This document shows positions 1 to 7,701 of a DNA stretch of 10,340 nt, one piece after another (within the stretch, counting starts at the first letter, position 1; each line of letters opens with the position of its first letter). The notes under the pieces were generated by a model. That model saw nothing but the letters and a program-made list of their open reading frames with translations. It made no database searches and was not told the origin of the DNA. The position numbers and the translations under genes are program-made. Origin of the DNA: an uncultured Micrococcales bacterium (GTDB taxonomy: Bacteria; Actinomycetota; Actinomycetes; S36-B12; UBA10799); assembly GCA_937952095.1 (NCBI GenBank), contig CALFYG010000134.1, forward strand, positions 1-10,340. The letters are read 5' to 3'.

Positions 1-873
1 TTCGATGTCGACCAGAAGTTCGTCGGTCAGACGTTCGTGGCGGTCACTGGAGACGGCATGGATCCCTGCGATCTCCGGATACAGTCGGGGGATCAGGCGG
101 TACGCGACCTGGTGTCCAACCGCATACCACTGGTCGAATTCGTCATCCGGTCGAAGATCGACGGGTTCGACCTCGACAGTGCCGAGGGCCGCACCAACGC
201 TCTGCGCAACGCCGCCCCGGTGATCGCCTCGATACCTGACCGCATCCTGCGCAACGAGTACGTCCGGCTGTTGTCGGGGTGGACCGGCGTGGAGCAGGCC
301 CTGGTGCTTGACGCCGTGAAGCAGTCGGCGTCATCGGCCAAGCCTGTGCCGCGGCCGGTGTCCGCAAACCCCGCGATCCCCGATGAGAGGGACCCTGCCG
401 GCCAGGTGGAGCGGGAGTCGCTGAAGTTGGCGCTGCAGTCTCCCGAGCTGGTGCACACCTGGTACGAGAGCGTCGAGCCGCAGGCATTCACCGGCGAGGC
501 CTACGGCCGGATCTACGGCGCGATCGTGGCCGCCGGAGGTCCGCCTGCTGCACCCGACGAGCACTGGATCACCGCGGTGCTTGAACAGTGCCCGGACGAT
601 CAGGTCCGGGCAGGTGTGCGCGCGTTGTCGGTGGAACTGCCGCGGCAGTTGTTCGGTGACGGGGAGGCGCAGATCGATCAGCGCTTCGCCGAGAACGTGC
701 TGTCGCGGCTGCTCGAACTCGATGCGGGGCGCAGGCTGCGGGAGGTCAAGGCCCGACTGCAGCGCATCAACCCGGTGGAGTCGCAGGACGAGTACCGGCG
801 ACTGTTCGCGGATGTCCTTGCCCTCGAGCAGTACCGACGGGACCTGCGGGAGGCACTGGTGAGCGGAACATGA
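1..873 (+). CDS. dnaG: DNA primase DnaG, 3' part (5' end outside window)
   Basis: This is the C-terminal 290 residues of the replicative primase, which makes RNA primers for Okazaki fragments and docks on the DnaB helicase. The frame is open from base 1, so the gene continues off the left edge; no start should be sought inside the window. The first ~60 residues contain the end of the TOPRIM catalytic core, with the typical GMDPCDLR stretch followed by a GDQAVRDLV segment and the FDLDSAEGR motif of DnaG. Residues ~135 to 290 form the helical DnaB-interaction domain, ending in RRLREVKARLQRINP and DEYRRLFADVLALEQYRRDLRE, close to actinobacterial DnaG tails. The zinc-binding domain and most of the core lie outside. 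The stop codon overlaps the next start (ATGA), which suggests translational coupling. Confidence 0.95.
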   Translation, partial: FDVDQKFVGQTFVAVTGDGMDPCDLRIQSGDQAVRDLVSNRIPLVEFVIRSKIDGFDLDSAEGRTNALRNAAPVIASIPDRILRNEYVRLLSGWTGVEQALVLDAVKQSASSAKPVPRPVSANPAIPDERDPAGQVERESLKLALQSPELVHTWYESVEPQAFTGEAYGRIYGAIVAAGGPPAAPDEHWITAVLEQCPDDQVRAGVRALSVELPRQLFGDGEAQIDQRFAENVLSRLLELDAGRRLREVKARLQRINPVESQDEYRRLFADVLALEQYRRDLREALVSGT

Positions 874-1325
874 TCCGCCGGGCGCCCGCTGAGGTGCGTC
901 AGCGCGCCGGGGGCGACAAGCCCCTGGCCTGGGCGCCGGTCGCCGGCGACTGGGTCGTGGCCACCCGCGACCGGTTGTTCCTGCCGCTGCAGGAGCCCGT
1001 GCGGTGGGACGAGGTGATCCGGGCCGCCTGGGATGCCCCGGTGCTGGAACTGCAACTGGCCCAGGGCCCTTATCGGCTCGTCATCGAAAACCCGGGTCTG
1101 ATCCCGGATGTGGTCAACGAACGGGTCAAAGCCAGTGTCGTGGTCCAGCATCACGTCCCGCTGCGCGGGGACAAGGGCGTGCGCATCGTCGCGCGCCGGG
1201 TTCCGGGAGGCACCGAGGTCACCTGGCGCGTCACCTTCGACGCCGGACTCGATCCGCAGGATCCCGCGCTGCGCGCCGATGCCGAGGCTGCGCTCGCCGA
1301 GGTGCGCGCAACCATGGGCCTATGA
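870..1325 (+). CDS. Conserved uncharacterised protein encoded directly behind dnaG
   Basis: A 151-residue soluble protein with no signal peptide or membrane segment. Its ATG overlaps the dnaG stop by the ATGA arrangement, so the two genes are very probably one transcript. The first half alternates short hydrophobic strands (WVVATRDRLFLPL, then VRWDEVIRAAWD, then VLELQLA), a layout that resembles a small beta-barrel or PH-like fold; that is an inference. The second half carries VNERVKASVVVQHHVPL, GVRIVARRV, TWRVTFDAGLDPQDP and a C-terminal helix. I know similar proteins next to dnaG in other actinobacteria only as 'hypothetical protein'; the RERVTASVV-type helix and the basic ARR motif are the most recognisable parts. 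No function is assigned. The position suggests a link to replication or to housekeeping around it. Confidence 0.85.
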   Translation: MIRRAPAEVRQRAGGDKPLAWAPVAGDWVVATRDRLFLPLQEPVRWDEVIRAAWDAPVLELQLAQGPYRLVIENPGLIPDVVNERVKASVVVQHHVPLRGDKGVRIVARRVPGGTEVTWRVTFDAGLDPQDPALRADAEAALAEVRATMGL

Positions 1326-1369
1326 GCGGCGCGCTGCGCGAGGTGCCGGGAATCGCCGGGTCGACCCAC

Positions 1370-1375
1370 TAGCAT
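1370..1375 (+). promoter_or_regulatory. Possible leaderless promoter (-10 hexamer) of the HdeD-like gene
   Basis: TAGCAT fits the actinobacterial -10 pattern TANNNT and ends seven bases before the ATG at 1383. No Shine-Dalgarno sequence lies between. That spacing would put the transcription start at or next to the A of the start codon, giving a leaderless mRNA. I see no convincing -35 element upstream. Confidence 0.4.
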
Positions 1376-1382
1376 CGCGGGC

Positions 1383-2033
1383 ATGACTGAGGAACCCAGC
1401 GACCGTCTTCCGGAGCCCGCGCCAGGCCAGCAGTACGAGCAGGAGTGGCTTGAGCCGCAGGTGCAGTCCTATGACGTGGCGGGTGTGGTCTCCAAGGCGA
1501 TCGTCACCGTCGCGGTCATCACCGGGATCTTCGGGGCGATCATGCTGTTCTGGCCAGGTGCCACCGTGCGGGTCGTGGCCATCCTGTTCGGACTGTGGCT
1601 GATCCTTTCCGGGATCGGCATGCTCGTGCAGGCCCTGGCCTCGCAGGGCAACGGTTTTCTCCGGGTGTTGTTGGGGATCGGCGGTGTGCTGTCACTGATC
1701 ATCGGTGGCATCTGCGTGTTCAACGGTGATGCGTCAGTGACGATCCTCGTGTTGTTCGTGGTGATCGGCTGGATCGCGCACGGTCTGGCGTACCTGATCG
1801 TCGGCATCCGGAACAAGTACTCGCCGAGCCGCACGTTCTACCTGTTCTTCGGCATCCTGCAGCTGGTGCTGGCCGCCCTGGTCATCGCTTGGCCGAACGC
1901 GACCGTCACGGTGCTGGTCCGGGTCATCGGTATCGGTCTGCTGATCACAGCCGCCTTCGGCCTGTGGGCCGCGCGCCAGATCCGGAAGGGCGCTGCTGGC
2001 CAGGGCAACATCGTGGTGATCGAACAGCCGTAG
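1383..2033 (+). CDS. HdeD/DUF308-family membrane protein
   Basis: A 216-residue integral membrane protein. A hydrophilic, proline- and glutamate-rich N-terminus (about residues 1-33) is followed by six hydrophobic segments at roughly 40-57, 62-82, 93-113, 118-141, 152-170 and 176-197, arranged as three hairpins. Two of the hairpins carry the FWPGATV or AWPNATV turn (residues 56-62 and 169-175), and the middle one has FNGDASV at the same place (113-119). This tryptophan-proline turn at the end of the first helix of a pair is typical of the HdeD/DUF308 family. HdeD is linked to acid resistance in Escherichia coli, but the actinobacterial members have no established role, so only the family is assigned. 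The start is supported by the TAGCAT hexamer just upstream. The gene converges with the flavoprotein gene, 6 bases away. Confidence 0.85.
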   Translation: MTEEPSDRLPEPAPGQQYEQEWLEPQVQSYDVAGVVSKAIVTVAVITGIFGAIMLFWPGATVRVVAILFGLWLILSGIGMLVQALASQGNGFLRVLLGIGGVLSLIIGGICVFNGDASVTILVLFVVIGWIAHGLAYLIVGIRNKYSPSRTFYLFFGILQLVLAALVIAWPNATVTVLVRVIGIGLLITAAFGLWAARQIRKGAAGQGNIVVIEQP

Positions 2034-2039
2034 TCGCCC

Positions 2040-3782
2040 TCAGGACGACGTGGCGAACGGCACCTCGTCGAGCACCCGCAGAACGCATCCGCGGTCGTCC
2101 TCGGCATACGTCACCACCGGGGTCGGCAACTCGAACTCGGCGCGCAGCCAGGGCACGGCATGTTCCATGGTCATGGTGCCGCCGCTGAGCGTGGCCACGT
2201 TCTGGAAGCCGGAGCCCTTGAGGATGCGGTAGGCGAGGTACGAACGGAACCCTGATCGGCAATAGACGTAGACGGGGCGGTCCGGATCCAGCTCGGAGAG
2301 GCGATTCCGCAGTTGCTGTACGGGGATGTTCAGTGAGAACGGAAGTGCGCACGCCTGGTTCTCCTCCAGCGTCCGCACATCCAGGACGATGGCATCGTCG
2401 GGCAGCGTGCCCCAGTCCTCCGGGTACCAGAATTCGATGGTGCCGTCGAGCAGGTTGGCGGCCTGGAATCCGGCCATGTTGATGGGGTCCTTCGCCGAGC
2501 CGTAGGGCGGCGCGTAGGCCAGTTCGAGTTCGCTGAGATCCCAGACCGTCAGGCCGGCCCGGATGGAGACCGCCAGCACGTCGATGCGTTTGTCGACGCC
2601 GTCGTAACCGACGACTTGTCCGCCGAGGACCTGTCCGTCGGGGGAGAAGAGCAACTTCAGATGCATCGCGGCGGTCCCCGGGTAGTAGGACGCGTGCCCG
2701 TTGGGATGCACGTAGACCTTTCGGTAGTCGATGCCCGCCCGGCGCAGGGACTTCTCATTTGCCCCGGTGCCGCCGGCGGTGATGTCGAAGACCTTCACGA
2801 TGGCGGTGCCCTGGGTCGTGGTGTAGCGGGCGTCGCGGCCGAACATGTGGTCTGCGGCGATCCTGCCCTGCCGGTTCGCCGGTCCCGCCAACGGCACCAC
2901 GGTCGGCAACCCCGTAACGGTGTCCGTGACCTCGACCGAGTCGCCGACTGCGTAGATGTCGGGATCCGAGGTGAGTTGGTGGTCGTCGACGATGATCGCC
3001 GCCCGTTCCGTCGTGCGCAGCCCCGCCATCTGAGCCAGGCGGGAGTCGGGCACCACACCGATCGCCAGAATGACGAGGTCGGCCGGGAGCACCCCGTCGG
3101 AGGTGAGCACCGAGTCGTCAGTGAAGCCCGCGGCAGTGGTCTCCAGCAGCACCCGTACGCCGTTGCGCTCGAGTGCTTCGCGTACTTGCTCGGCCATCTC
3201 GTGGTCGAGGGGTCCCATCACCTGGTCGGCGGCCTCCAGCAGCGTCACATCCCAATCGCGGTGACGAAGGGCCTCGACCATCTCCACTCCGATGTAGCCA
3301 CCGCCGACGACGACGGCCCGTCCCACCCGCGAGTCGACCACGGTCTTGATGCGGTCCATGTCCGCGAGGTTGCGCAGGGTGTGCACCAGTGGGCTGTCCA
3401 CGCCGGGGATGGCGGGCTTCAACGGTGCGGCACCGGTGGCGAGCACGAGCTTGTCGTAGGACTCGGTGTAGGTGCGGCCGCTGTTGATGTCCCGCACCGT
3501 GAGGCTGTGGGTTCCGGGGTCGATGGCCACGACTTCGTTGCCGACCCGGACGTCGAGTGCCAAGTTGTCCGCGAGGCTCTTCGGGGTCTGCACCAGCAGC
3601 GCAGACCGTTCTCCGATGTCTCCGCCGATGTGGTACGGCATTCCACAGTTCGCGAAGGAGACGTGCTGATCACGTTCCAGGACGATGATCTGCGCGGACT
3701 CGGACAGTCTGCGGGCGCGGGCGGCGGCCGACATCCCTCCGGCCACACCACCGACGACGACGATCTTCCCGGGTTCACTCAT
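2040..3782 (-). CDS. CoA-disulfide/persulfide reductase with C-terminal rhodanese domain
   Basis: A 580-residue cytoplasmic flavoprotein of the CoA-disulfide reductase-rhodanese (CoADR-RHD) type. Family members use NAD(P)H to reduce CoA disulfide, CoA persulfide or polysulfide. Visible landmarks are the FAD-binding GGVAGG (11-16), the redox-active Cys46 in SFANCGMPY, the nucleotide-binding VVVGGGYIGVE (157-167), the second FAD motif YAVGD (277-281), and the dimerisation domain with YAPPYGSAKDP (423-433), whose tyrosines correspond to active-site positions in CoADR enzymes. From about 455 a rhodanese domain follows, with active Cys508 in the loop CRSGFRS. A further ~40 residues extend beyond it. 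A clear ribosome site (GGAGAA) precedes the ATG by a few bases. The gene stands alone, divergent from the glycoside hydrolase. Actinomycetes rely mainly on mycothiol, so the true thiol or persulfide substrate is open. NADH oxidase is the likeliest mis-annotation. Confidence 0.9.
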   Translation of the reverse strand: MSEPGKIVVVGGVAGGMSAAARARRLSESAQIIVLERDQHVSFANCGMPYHIGGDIGERSALLVQTPKSLADNLALDVRVGNEVVAIDPGTHSLTVRDINSGRTYTESYDKLVLATGAAPLKPAIPGVDSPLVHTLRNLADMDRIKTVVDSRVGRAVVVGGGYIGVEMVEALRHRDWDVTLLEAADQVMGPLDHEMAEQVREALERNGVRVLLETTAAGFTDDSVLTSDGVLPADLVILAIGVVPDSRLAQMAGLRTTERAAIIVDDHQLTSDPDIYAVGDSVEVTDTVTGLPTVVPLAGPANRQGRIAADHMFGRDARYTTTQGTAIVKVFDITAGGTGANEKSLRRAGIDYRKVYVHPNGHASYYPGTAAMHLKLLFSPDGQVLGGQVVGYDGVDKRIDVLAVSIRAGLTVWDLSELELAYAPPYGSAKDPINMAGFQAANLLDGTIEFWYPEDWGTLPDDAIVLDVRTLEENQACALPFSLNIPVQQLRNRLSELDPDRPVYVYCRSGFRSYLAYRILKGSGFQNVATLSGGTMTMEHAVPWLRAEFELPTPVVTYAEDDRGCVLRVLDEVPFATSS

Positions 3783-3917
3783 CTGTTCTCCAGGTGACGA
3801 TCCGGCGGTCCCAAGTGAACGCCGCCATCAGCCTAGTCAGCGGTGGTCTGTGCTGTTCCGCCAGGAGAGAGGGGACGTGACGCGGATGCCGCCGACAGGT
3901 CGGGGGATCATGGAGGC
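3783..3917. promoter_or_regulatory. Divergent promoter region between flavoprotein and GH3 genes
   Basis: This 135-base spacer must hold the promoters of both divergent genes. On the minus strand TAGGCT (3830-3835) fits a TANNNT -10 hexamer and would give the flavoprotein mRNA a leader of about 40 bases. On the plus strand GATCAT (3906-3911) sits six bases before the GH3 ATG, with GGAGG in between. A short inverted repeat, GGCGG at 3804-3808 and CCGCC at 3822-3826, could be an operator. None of these is strong. Confidence 0.3.
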
Positions 3918-6281
3918 ATGCGTGCGTCCGAACTCACCGTCGCCGAACAGATCCGCCTGCTCTCGGGCAGCACCTTCTGGCTCACCCAGCCACTGCCCGA
4001 GCACGGGATCCCCGGCGTGATGCTCAGCGACGGCCCCCACGGGTTGCGTGCGCAGACCGGGGAGGGTGAGCACCTCGGCCTGCTCGGAAGCATCCCGGCC
4101 ACCTGCTTCCCACCCGCTGTGACGATCGCGAGTTCCTGGGATCCCGAACTGGTCAGGGAGATCGGCCAAGCCGTGGGGGCGGAAGCCCGTGCCCTCGGGA
4201 TCTCGGTGGTCCTCGGACCGGGCCTGAACATCAAGCGGCATCCGCTGTGTGGACGCAACTTCGAGTACCTCTCCGAGGATCCGCTTCTCGCGGGCCACCT
4301 CGCGGCAGCGATGGTGGAGGGGATCCAGAGTCGGGGCGTGGGGGCGTGCCTGAAGCACTTCGCGGTCAACAACCAGGAGTCCCACCGGTTCGTCGTCGAT
4401 GCCGTCCTGGACGAGCGCACCCTGCGGGAGATCTACCTGGCGGGGTTCGAACATGCGGTGGTCACGTCCCGGCCGCGCACGGTCATGGCGGCCTACAACC
4501 TCGTCAACGGCACGTACTGCTGTGAGCACGACTACCTGCTGAACACCGTCCTGCGTCACGAGTGGGGCTTCGACGGCCTGGTGATGAGTGACTGGGGTGC
4601 GACCAACGACCGCGTGGCAGGTGTGCGTGCCGGCATGGATCTGGAGATGCCTGGTAACAACGGCGTCTTCGACAGTTATGTCGCCGCTGCGGTCGAGGAA
4701 GGCAGTCTTAGCCAGGAGGAACTGGCTGCCTGTGCGCAACGGGTATTGGACCTGGTCGCAGACAGCCCCGCGGAGCCCGGCTCCCCGGCGGACTTCGACG
4801 CCCACGACGCTCTGGCTCGACGCGCCGCAGCGGAAAGTGCGGTCCTACTGACCAATGATGGTCTGCTCCCGCTGGCCGGGGGTGAGTCGGTGGCCGTCAT
4901 CGGGGCTTTCGCGGAGCAGCCCCGCTATCAAGGTTCTGGCAGTTCACAGGTGAACCCGACCCGCGTGACCACCGCGCTGGACGCGTTCGCGCACAGGGGT
5001 GTCGATGTGACTTACGCACCGGGCTACGACCCGGTGACCGCCGGACTCGATGCCCGCTTGATCGACGACGCCGTGGCCGCCGCGCGCGAGGCGGACGTGG
5101 TCGTGCTGATGGCCGGCCTCACCGGTCTCTACGAGAGTGAGGGTTTCGACCGCGACGACCTCAACCTGCCGCGCCAGCACGAGCGGCTGATCAGTTCGGT
5201 GTGTGAGGCGAACCCGCGCACGGTTGTCGTGCTGTCGAACGGTGCCCCTGTGGTCATGCCGTGGGTGGATGAGCCCGCAGCGATCCTGGAGTCCTACCTA
5301 GGTGGTCAGGCCAGTGGCGGGGCAGTGGTCGACGTTCTGTATGGCGATGTCGAGCCCGCCGGGCGCCTTGCCGAGACCTTCCCGATGAAGCGTACGGATG
5401 TGGCCAGTGACCCTTACTTCCCCGGCGACCCGCATCAAGTGGAGTACCGCGAGGGTCTGAGTGTGGGTTACCGGCACTTCACCTCCGCGGGGATCAAGCC
5501 GCTGTTCCCGTTCGGTCACGGACTGGGCTACTCGCAGTTCGAACTCGGAGCCCCGGTCGGCGAATCCGAGCTCGCGGCAGAGTCGGATCTCACACTCACC
5601 ATCCCGGTGCACAATGTCGGCCAGCGCGACGGCAGCACGGTTGTCCAGGTGTACCTGCGCGACCGCACCGGACGGGTGTCGCGACCCCGCCGCGAGTTGG
5701 CAGGTTTCGCGAAGGTGCGGCTGGCGGCCGGGCAGTCCACAGAGGTGAGCGTGGTTGTTCCCGCCCGCGCGTTCGCGTTCTACGACGTCGACTCGGCCGG
5801 GTGGTTGACCCCGGACGGTGACTTCGAGGTCGAGGTGGGTCTGTCCAGCGGCGACATCGCCCACATCCATCCGGTGCGGGTGACCGGCGGCTTCAAGGGT
5901 AAGAAGGGCCGGGATCCGTTGATCGCCGCCTCGGACCAGAGGTTCGCGCGGCGGCTCGGTCGCAGCATTCCCACGCCACGGCCCGTGAAGCCCTACAGCC
6001 GGGTGTCCACCATCGGAGAGGTCGCCCGCACCCCGGTCGGTCTGGCCCTGCGATCCGCGGTGCTTCGGCTCAGCGGCTTCCACGGAGAAACCGACCCCGT
6101 CACCGCGAAGATGGTCAAACGCTCCGTCGACGAGATGCCGCTGCGTGCGATCGCTCTACTTGGCGAGGGTCGCGTGCGCCTGGGGATGATCGACGGGCTC
6201 GTTGATGTGCTCAACCGTCGGCCCGGCCGCGCGGCGGGCCGGATCGCCCGGGGACTGCGGGGCCTTCTGCCTGGCGGCTGA
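3918..6281 (+). CDS. Glycoside hydrolase family 3 protein (beta-glucosidase type), cytoplasmic
   Basis: A 787-residue GH3 enzyme that should release terminal glucose or a related sugar from beta-linked oligosaccharides. The N-terminal barrel runs from LTVAEQIRLLSG, with substrate-binding KHF (Lys146-His147) and the nucleophile region VMSDWG, where Asp225 is the expected nucleophile. The second (alpha/beta sandwich) domain carries YESEGFDRDDLNLP; Glu408 or Glu406 is the likely acid/base. A fibronectin III-like domain lies at about 550-650 (STVVQVYLRD, then SRPRRELAGF). A ~130-residue C-terminal extension follows, with EMPLRAIALL and a basic end; I recall similar extensions on other intracellular GH3 enzymes. 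There is no signal peptide. I prefer the ATG at 3918 because homology begins there; an in-frame GTG at 3843 would add 25 unlikely residues. No transporter or sugar regulator adjoins it, so the natural substrate is unknown. Confidence 0.92.
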   Translation: MRASELTVAEQIRLLSGSTFWLTQPLPEHGIPGVMLSDGPHGLRAQTGEGEHLGLLGSIPATCFPPAVTIASSWDPELVREIGQAVGAEARALGISVVLGPGLNIKRHPLCGRNFEYLSEDPLLAGHLAAAMVEGIQSRGVGACLKHFAVNNQESHRFVVDAVLDERTLREIYLAGFEHAVVTSRPRTVMAAYNLVNGTYCCEHDYLLNTVLRHEWGFDGLVMSDWGATNDRVAGVRAGMDLEMPGNNGVFDSYVAAAVEEGSLSQEELAACAQRVLDLVADSPAEPGSPADFDAHDALARRAAAESAVLLTNDGLLPLAGGESVAVIGAFAEQPRYQGSGSSQVNPTRVTTALDAFAHRGVDVTYAPGYDPVTAGLDARLIDDAVAAAREADVVVLMAGLTGLYESEGFDRDDLNLPRQHERLISSVCEANPRTVVVLSNGAPVVMPWVDEPAAILESYLGGQASGGAVVDVLYGDVEPAGRLAETFPMKRTDVASDPYFPGDPHQVEYREGLSVGYRHFTSAGIKPLFPFGHGLGYSQFELGAPVGESELAAESDLTLTIPVHNVGQRDGSTVVQVYLRDRTGRVSRPRRELAGFAKVRLAAGQSTEVSVVVPARAFAFYDVDSAGWLTPDGDFEVEVGLSSGDIAHIHPVRVTGGFKGKKGRDPLIAASDQRFARRLGRSIPTPRPVKPYSRVSTIGEVARTPVGLALRSAVLRLSGFHGETDPVTAKMVKRSVDEMPLRAIALLGEGRVRLGMIDGLVDVLNRRPGRAAGRIARGLRGLLPGG

Positions 6282-6310
6282 CGGCCGGCGACGGCAACTC
6301 CGCGTGCCTC

Positions 6311-6408
6311 CCGTTAGAGGTTGGGCATTCCGGTTAGAGGTTGGCGGTTGTCCTGGGACCAACCGGATGGACCTGGGACTAACGGATGGACCTGGGACTA
6401 ACGGATGA
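6311..6408. repeat. Intergenic array of ~20-base direct and inverted repeats between convergent genes
   Basis: Two repeat types follow one another at nearly the same period. The first, GTTAGAGGTTGG, occurs at 6313-6324 and 6333-6344. The second, CCTGGGACTAACGGATG, occurs at 6372-6388 and 6391-6407, with a diverged copy starting at 6352 (CCTGGGACCAACCGGATG). The two types are partly complementary: CCGTTAG (6311-6317) can pair with CTAACGG (6379-6385 or 6398-6404), and CCGGTT (6330-6335) with AACCGG (6361-6366), giving nested stems. A small inner hairpin uses GGTTG (6346-6350) and CAACC (6360-6364). The array fills most of the 145 bases between two converging stop codons. It could serve as a bidirectional terminator or be a copy of a genome-wide repeat. 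There is no T-tract typical of a simple intrinsic terminator. Confidence 0.8.
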
Positions 6409-6426
6409 GCGGCGACCCGAACCACA

Positions 6427-7701
6427 TCACTCCCCGGGAGGTCCCAGTCGCAGGTGCACCCGGGCCCCGACTCCTGGCTGCGAGTCCACGACCATGGTCC
6501 CGCCGGACGCTTCCGCAAGTCGTCCAGCGATGGACAGGCCAAGGCGGGTCGATCCGACGGTGTCCGCCTCCGGGGGCGCCTCGCCAAAGCCCGGGCCCCG
6601 GTCCCAGACCGTCACATCCACCCACTCGCCGTCCTGCACCACCGTGATGCCGAAGTCCGTACCTTCCGGCGTGTGCAGGAAGACGTTCTGGAAGAGGATG
6701 TCGATCGCAGCGGCCAGGTCGTCGGCGGTCAGCCGCACTGGCATGGCGGCTTGGGGCAGGCGGTGTTCGAACCCTCGCCCCTGATCCTCGGCGAGGACCT
6801 CCCAGAAGCGCACCCGATCGGCGACCACGAGGCCTGCATCGCACTGGGCCTGCAGGCCTTCCCGACTGGACCGCCGAGCGGTGTTGATTATCTCGTCGAC
6901 CATCATGTGCACGCCGGACACATCGTCGCGAAGACGTTCGCGCACCTCATCGTCGGCCACCCCGTCCACATCAACGGACAAGACGGTCAGCGGGGTGCGC
7001 AGTTGGTGGGCCAGCTCGGCGGTGTACTCGCGCTCTTCACGAAGTAGCTCCTGTACCCGCCCGGTCAGCCTGTTGAGGGCGACCCCGACATGCTCGATCT
7101 CGTTGATCGAGGAGTGGGGTGCACGCGCCGTGAGGTCACCGGCCGCCACCGCGTTCGCCGTCTCCTCAAGGTCGCGCAACGGTGCGACCGTCCGCCGGGC
7201 CAACCACCATGCCGTGCCTCCGGCCAATCCCAGCAGAACCAAGGACACCCCCGCGAGGGCGGCCAACCGCGGCGTGAGCCCCTCGCGCAGTTCCTCCGGA
7301 GTGAGGCTCACCAGAACCACCCCGAACTCCTCGTCGAAGTACGCGGGCGCGGTGACGTAGCCGGAACCATCCACGATGTCGGAGGCCGCACCGCCCCGGG
7401 ACGCCGCGTCGACCACGCGGCTCGCGGCCTCCGGATCGGGACCCTGTACGGCTCCATCTGGGTAGAAGAGCGTGACCTCGCCCGGGGTGCCGACCTGCGG
7501 TGGATCGAAGGGCGGAGCCTTGCTGTCGTCCTGCGGATTCTGGCGCTGCCAGTCGTTGGCGACCGCTCGGGCCTTGGCCGCCGCCTGGCCGAGTTGCTCG
7601 GCCTGGACGATGTCGCGGGCTGCAAGTGCCAGTGGCACAAGAAGTGCGATCAGGGCTGACCCGCACACCGCGAGCCCGAAGATGATGAGGCGCCGGTACA
7701 T
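6427..7701 (-). CDS. Sensor histidine kinase of a two-component system
   Basis: A 424-residue membrane kinase that should autophosphorylate and pass phosphate to the regulator encoded just upstream. The order is: transmembrane helix 1 (about 7-28), an extracytoplasmic sensor region of ~115 residues (29-145) without a family I recognise, transmembrane helix 2 (about 147-167), a HAMP linker (about 168-222), the dimerisation/phosphoacceptor helix with His232 in ELAHQLRTPL, and the ATPase domain. The ATPase domain has Asn339 in QNVFLHTPEGT (N box), DRGPGFG (367-373, G1 box) and STRLGLS (384-390, G2 box). All catalytic motifs look intact. Its ATG directly follows the regulator's TAG with no gap, so the two are co-translated. 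It is the third gene of the apbE operon. The stimulus is unknown; the small exported proteins nearby are candidate partners. Confidence 0.95.
   Translation of the reverse strand: MYRRLIIFGLAVCGSALIALLVPLALAARDIVQAEQLGQAAAKARAVANDWQRQNPQDDSKAPPFDPPQVGTPGEVTLFYPDGAVQGPDPEAASRVVDAASRGGAASDIVDGSGYVTAPAYFDEEFGVVLVSLTPEELREGLTPRLAALAGVSLVLLGLAGGTAWWLARRTVAPLRDLEETANAVAAGDLTARAPHSSINEIEHVGVALNRLTGRVQELLREEREYTAELAHQLRTPLTVLSVDVDGVADDEVRERLRDDVSGVHMMVDEIINTARRSSREGLQAQCDAGLVVADRVRFWEVLAEDQGRGFEHRLPQAAMPVRLTADDLAAAIDILFQNVFLHTPEGTDFGITVVQDGEWVDVTVWDRGPGFGEAPPEADTVGSTRLGLSIAGRLAEASGGTMVVDSQPGVGARVHLRLGPPGE

Noticed and set aside
2616..3797. Long open frame of ~390 codons on the plus strand opposite the flavoprotein gene
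   Set aside because: It is the antisense shadow of a well-supported gene: composition is rich in His, Asp, Val and Gly with no recognisable motif, as expected from a high-GC mirror frame.
3813..3820. GTTCACTT on the minus strand before the flavoprotein gene as a further regulator box
   Set aside because: Only seven bases match one half-site, there is no tandem copy, and the distance to the start codon is not 44.
3837..4805. Open frame of ~320 codons on the minus strand opposite the GH3 gene
   Set aside because: No family resemblance and complete overlap with a gene that has intact catalytic motifs.
6311..6408. CRISPR array
   Set aside because: Repeat units are joined directly without unique spacers, are only about 20 bases long, and no cas gene is near.
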